Below are positions 60,375 through 63,808 of a stretch of DNA of 63,808 nucleotides, one piece after another. The stretch lies in assembly GCA_001464735.1 (NCBI GenBank), contig LNDU01000059.1:1-63808 (forward strand), in the 5' to 3' direction. A model generated the notes under the pieces. That model was not told where the DNA came from. It made no database searches and was given only the letters and a program-made list of their open reading frames with translations. Each line of letters begins with the position of its first letter. The stretch's first letter is position 1. This stretch comes from Nitrospira sp. Ga0074138. GTDB lineage: Bacteria > Nitrospirota > Nitrospiria > Nitrospirales > Nitrospiraceae. The translations under genes and the position numbers were made by a program.

Positions 60375-63300
60375 ATGTTCTTGTCACGTCGACAATTTTT
60401 GAAAGTCTCTGCTGGCACTGTCGCTGCCGCAGCCGTGGCGGACAAAGTCCTGGCATTGACAGCTCTCCAGCCGGTGATCGAAGTTGGCAACCCGCTGGGA
60501 GACTATCCAGACCGGTCATGGGAACGGGTCTATCACGATCAATATCGCTACGATTCATCCTTCACATGGGTATGCTCTCCTAATGACACGCATGCCTGTC
60601 GTGTGCGCGCCTTCGTTCGCAACGGAGTGGTCATGCGTGTGGAGCAGAATTATGACCACCAAACCTATGAAGACTTATACGGCAATCGTGGAACGTTTGC
60701 CCACAACCCCCGAATGTGCCTAAAGGGGTTTACCTTCCATCGACGTGTGTATGGCCCCTATCGCTTGAAGGGGCCCTTGATGCGGAAGGGTTGGAAGCAG
60801 TGGATGGATGACGGTTCTCCTGAGCTGACTCCAGAAACCAAACGCAAGTACAAGTTCGACAGTCGCTTCCTCGACGATATGCTTCGTGTCTCCTGGGATA
60901 CGGCGTTTACCTATGCGGCGAAGGCGATGATCATCATTGCTACTCGGTACAGCGGTGAAGCTGGAGCGCGGCGTCTTCGCGAGCAGGGGTATGCCCCAGA
61001 AATGATCGAGATGATGAAGGGCGCTGGCACCAGATGCTTTAAGCATCGTGCGGGAATGCCGGTCCTCGGTATTATCGGGAAGATGGGCAATACTCGTATG
61101 AACGGCGGAATCAATGCCTTACTGGATACCTGGATCCGCAAGGTGAGTCCTGAGCAGGCACAGGGCGGTCGCTATTGGTCGAATTACACCTGGCACGGAG
61201 ATCAAAATCCTTCCCAGCCTTTCTGGTCCGGTGCGCAAGGTTCGGACATCGACCTTTCCGATATGCGCTTCTCGAAGCTGAACACTAGTTGGGGGAAGAA
61301 CTTCGTCGAGAACAAAATGCCGGAAGCGCACTGGAAGTTGGAGTGTATTGAGCGCGGCGCCCGTGTGGTCGTTATCACACCAGAATACAATCCCACGGCC
61401 TACCGTGCCGATTATTGGATGCCTCTACGCCCACAGTCGGACGGTGCAATTTTCCTGGGTGCGATGAAAATCATCGTCGACGAAAACATGCACGACGTGG
61501 ATTTCTTGAAACAATTTACCGACGCTCCAATATTGGTGCGTACGGATACATTGCAGTACCTGGATCCGCGCGACGTTGTGGCGGATTACAAGTTCCCCGA
61601 TTTTTCCAAGAGCTACTCCGGCCGAATCCAATCCTTGAAGCCTGAGCAGGTTGAACGGCTCGGTGGAATGATGGTGTGGGACCATACGAAGAAGCAAGCG
61701 GTACCTCTCCATCGAGAACAAGTGGGATGGCACTATACGAACAGTGGCATCGATGCCGCGCTCACAGGCACCTATCGTGTGAAACTGCTCAATGGCCGTG
61801 AAATTGATGCCATGCCGGTCTGGCAGATGTATATGGTGCATTTCCAAGACTATGATCTGGACACAGTCCATCAGATCTGCCGCACACCGAAGGATCTCCT
61901 TGTGCGTTGGGCACGCGACTCCGGCACGATTAAGCCAGCTGCGATCCACAATGGTGAAGGAGTCTGTCACTATTTCCATATGACGGGGAACGGGCGTGCG
62001 GCTGCCATGGTGCTCATCATCACCGGCAACGTCGGCAAGTTCGGTACCGGTCAGCATACCTGGGCTGGTAACTACAAAGCGGGAGCGTGGACGGCGACGC
62101 CATGGTCCGGCGCTGGTATAGCAGTTCATACAGGTGAGGACCCCTTCAACATTACGCTGGATCCGAACGCCCATGGAAAAGAAATTAAGACCAAGTCCTA
62201 CTATTATGGCGAAGAAGTCGGGTATTGGAACCATGGGGACACGGCATTGATCGTCAATACGCCAAAGTATGGACGCAAGGTCTTCACCGGCAAGACCCAT
62301 ATGCCGACACCGAGCAAGTTCCGTTGGGTGGTCAATGTCAACGTGCTGAACAATGCCAAGCACCATTACGACATGGTGCGTAACGTTGATCCAAACATCG
62401 AATGTCTGATTACACAGGACATCGAAATGACGTCCGATGTCAATCACAACGATATCGCATTTGCTTGTAACTCCTGGATGGAATTCACCTATCCAGAAAT
62501 GACGATTACTGTCTCCAATCCATGGGTTCAGATCTGGAAGGGCGGCATCAGGCCGTTGTACGATACCCGTAACGACTTGGATACCTTTGCGGGCGTAGCC
62601 GCCAAGCTGTCAGACATGACCGGCGACAAGCGCATGCGGGACTACTTCGCCATGGTCTACGCGAACCGAGTTGACGTCTATGCCCAGCGCATGCTGGATG
62701 CATCAAGCACCTTCTATGGGTATTCAGCCGACGTCATGTTGAAGTCGGAAAAGGGCTGGATGGTGATGGTCCGTACGTACCCGCGGCATCCCTTCTGGGA
62801 GGAGACCAACGAGTCCAAGCCAATGTGGACCCGTAGCGGACGATACGAGAACTACCGTATCGAACCCGAGGCCATCGAGTACGGAGAAAACTTTATCTCC
62901 CATCGGGAAGGTCCGGAGGCTACGCCATACTTGCCGAACGCCATCTTCACGACGAACCCTTACGTTCGTCCCGACGACTATGGCATTCCCATTACAGCGC
63001 AACACCACGACGATAAAACAGTTCGAAATATCAAGTTGTCGTGGCATGAAATCATGCGTCACTCGAATCCTCTCTGGGAGAAGGGGTATCAGTTCTACTG
63101 CGTCACCCCCAAAACTCGCCACCGAGTCCACAGTCAGTGGTCGGTGAACGACTGGGTGCAGATCTACGAGTCCAACTTCGGCGATCCCTATCGTATGGAT
63201 AAACGGACGCCAGGGGTCGGCGAACACCAGATTCATATCAATCCTCAAGCAGCCAAAGACCGTGGGATCAACGACGGCGACTACGTGTATGTCGATGGGA

Positions 63301-63808
63301 ACCCGGTGGACCGCCCCTACCGCGGGTGGAAGCCGAGCGATCCCTACTACAAGGTCGCGCGGTTGATGATTCGCGCCAAGTACAACCCAGCCTATCCGTA
63401 CCATGTGACGATGGCCAAGCATGCGCCCTATGTCTCAACCGCGAAATCCGTCAAGGGCCACGAGACCAGACCGGATGGTCGGGCCATCGCGATCGACACC
63501 GGATATCAGTCGAACTTCCGGTACGGAGCTCAGCAGTCATTTACTCGTAATTGGCTGATGCCGATGCACCAGACTGATTCTCTGCCTGGTAAGCACGCGA
63601 TTGCCTGGAAGTTCAAATGGGGATATCAAGTCGACCACCATGCGATCAACACGGTGCCGAAGGAATGTCTCATCCGCATCACCAAGGCAGAAGACGGCGG
63701 CATCGGGGCACGTGGTCCGTGGGAGCCGGTCCGGACTGGGTTCACGCCGGGTCAAGAAAATGAGTTCATGATCAAGTGGCTCAAGGGCGAACATATCAAG
63801 ATTAAAGT
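60375..63808 (+). CDS. nxrA: Nitrite oxidoreductase alpha subunit NxrA (3' end beyond the window)
   Basis: 1144 codons are visible, close to the whole protein (about 1147 aa in Nitrospira defluvii as I recall). It oxidises nitrite to nitrate, the energy source of the organism, as the Mo-bis-MGD subunit facing the periplasm. It starts behind AGGAGG at 60360-60365 with a Tat signal (LSRRQFLK plus a hydrophobic stretch). The Fe-S site is Cys67, Asp71, Cys75 and Cys115, with Asp where most relatives have Cys. Asp276 in WHGDQNPSQPFW fits the Mo ligand of NarG Asp222. NxrB would follow directly. The sequence has no frameshift or stop. Confidence 0.97.
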   Translation, partial: MFLSRRQFLKVSAGTVAAAAVADKVLALTALQPVIEVGNPLGDYPDRSWERVYHDQYRYDSSFTWVCSPNDTHACRVRAFVRNGVVMRVEQNYDHQTYEDLYGNRGTFAHNPRMCLKGFTFHRRVYGPYRLKGPLMRKGWKQWMDDGSPELTPETKRKYKFDSRFLDDMLRVSWDTAFTYAAKAMIIIATRYSGEAGARRLREQGYAPEMIEMMKGAGTRCFKHRAGMPVLGIIGKMGNTRMNGGINALLDTWIRKVSPEQAQGGRYWSNYTWHGDQNPSQPFWSGAQGSDIDLSDMRFSKLNTSWGKNFVENKMPEAHWKLECIERGARVVVITPEYNPTAYRADYWMPLRPQSDGAIFLGAMKIIVDENMHDVDFLKQFTDAPILVRTDTLQYLDPRDVVADYKFPDFSKSYSGRIQSLKPEQVERLGGMMVWDHTKKQAVPLHREQVGWHYTNSGIDAALTGTYRVKLLNGREIDAMPVWQMYMVHFQDYDLDTVHQICRTPKDLLVRWARDSGTIKPAAIHNGEGVCHYFHMTGNGRAAAMVLIITGNVGKFGTGQHTWAGNYKAGAWTATPWSGAGIAVHTGEDPFNITLDPNAHGKEIKTKSYYYGEEVGYWNHGDTALIVNTPKYGRKVFTGKTHMPTPSKFRWVVNVNVLNNAKHHYDMVRNVDPNIECLITQDIEMTSDVNHNDIAFACNSWMEFTYPEMTITVSNPWVQIWKGGIRPLYDTRNDLDTFAGVAAKLSDMTGDKRMRDYFAMVYANRVDVYAQRMLDASSTFYGYSADVMLKSEKGWMVMVRTYPRHPFWEETNESKPMWTRSGRYENYRIEPEAIEYGENFISHREGPEATPYLPNAIFTTNPYVRPDDYGIPITAQHHDDKTVRNIKLSWHEIMRHSNPLWEKGYQFYCVTPKTRHRVHSQWSVNDWVQIYESNFGDPYRMDKRTPGVGEHQIHINPQAAKDRGINDGDYVYVDGNPVDRPYRGWKPSDPYYKVARLMIRAKYNPAYPYHVTMAKHAPYVSTAKSVKGHETRPDGRAIAIDTGYQSNFRYGAQQSFTRNWLMPMHQTDSLPGKHAIAWKFKWGYQVDHHAINTVPKECLIRITKAEDGGIGARGPWEPVRTGFTPGQENEFMIKWLKGEHIKIK

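Noticed and set aside
60416..60431. A second GG-N10-GC hit (TGGCACTGTCGCTGCC) inside nxrA
   Set aside because: It is in the coding region for the signal peptide, its -12 part is CTGC rather than TTGC, and no gene starts downstream.
61425..62447. Long minus-strand frame (340 codons) inside nxrA
   Set aside because: It is antisense to a clearly conserved coding region and carries no recognisable domain.

Overview
The window reads as a chromosomal segment of a nitrite-oxidising bacterium of the genus Nitrospira. The main evidence is a nearly complete nitrite oxidoreductase alpha subunit (NxrA, 60375 to the right edge) with a twin-arginine signal and the Mo-bis-MGD enzyme fold features known from Nitrospira NxrA. 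The moderate-to-high GC content and the mix of autotroph housekeeping genes agree with this. All calls come from reading the sequence and its translations by eye; no database was searched.

Layout. Positions 1-5.2 kb hold a partial gene end with a strong terminator, small envelope and RNA-binding proteins, a Panacea-type toxin-antitoxin pair, a homing-nuclease-like gene split by an in-frame TGA, and a gene-free patch with stacked hairpins. Positions 5.6-7.2 kb hold tRNA-Glu, rfbC and a MoaD/ThiS-like gene. Positions 7.2-14.1 kb form a minus-strand sugar-phosphate operon (pgi, pgl, glk, rpiA) that runs into a secreted M1 aminopeptidase. Positions 14.5-17.6 kb form a minus-strand cell-wall cluster with two L,D-transpeptidase-family proteins and a coiled-coil lipoprotein.

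From 18.0 to 29.6 kb lies the conserved block normally found near the replication origin: rpmH, rnpA, yidD, yidC, mnmE, mnmG, rsmG, parA, parB, followed by two bactofilins, mnmA and two TatA-like genes. rpmH has a perfect-consensus sigma-70 promoter. Two identical 16-bp parS palindromes flank rsmG, and the first encodes the RsmG N-terminus. dnaA is not in the window.

From 29.7 to 43.3 kb lie mostly single genes: an alginate-export-type porin, ThrH, Fe/Zn cysteine-cluster proteins, a PQQ sugar dehydrogenase, an EVE protein, a PSP1 protein, a DUF1264 lipoprotein with a cytochrome c, a BrkB-type membrane protein, and an accessory patch with a GlxA regulator, a small monooxygenase and a cytochrome P450. 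Two tRNA genes (Lys-CTT, Arg-CCG) and an HU gene with a textbook promoter and terminator follow. Then come the ybbP-ybbA / tesA divergent set (47-51 kb), a SWIM/coiled-coil protein, a ChaN-like lipoprotein, an unrecognised 435-aa protein, and a MoxR-DUF58-transglutaminase operon (55.3-59.6 kb). After tRNA-Gly there is an AT-rich leader with a sigma-54-type promoter, and then nxrA.
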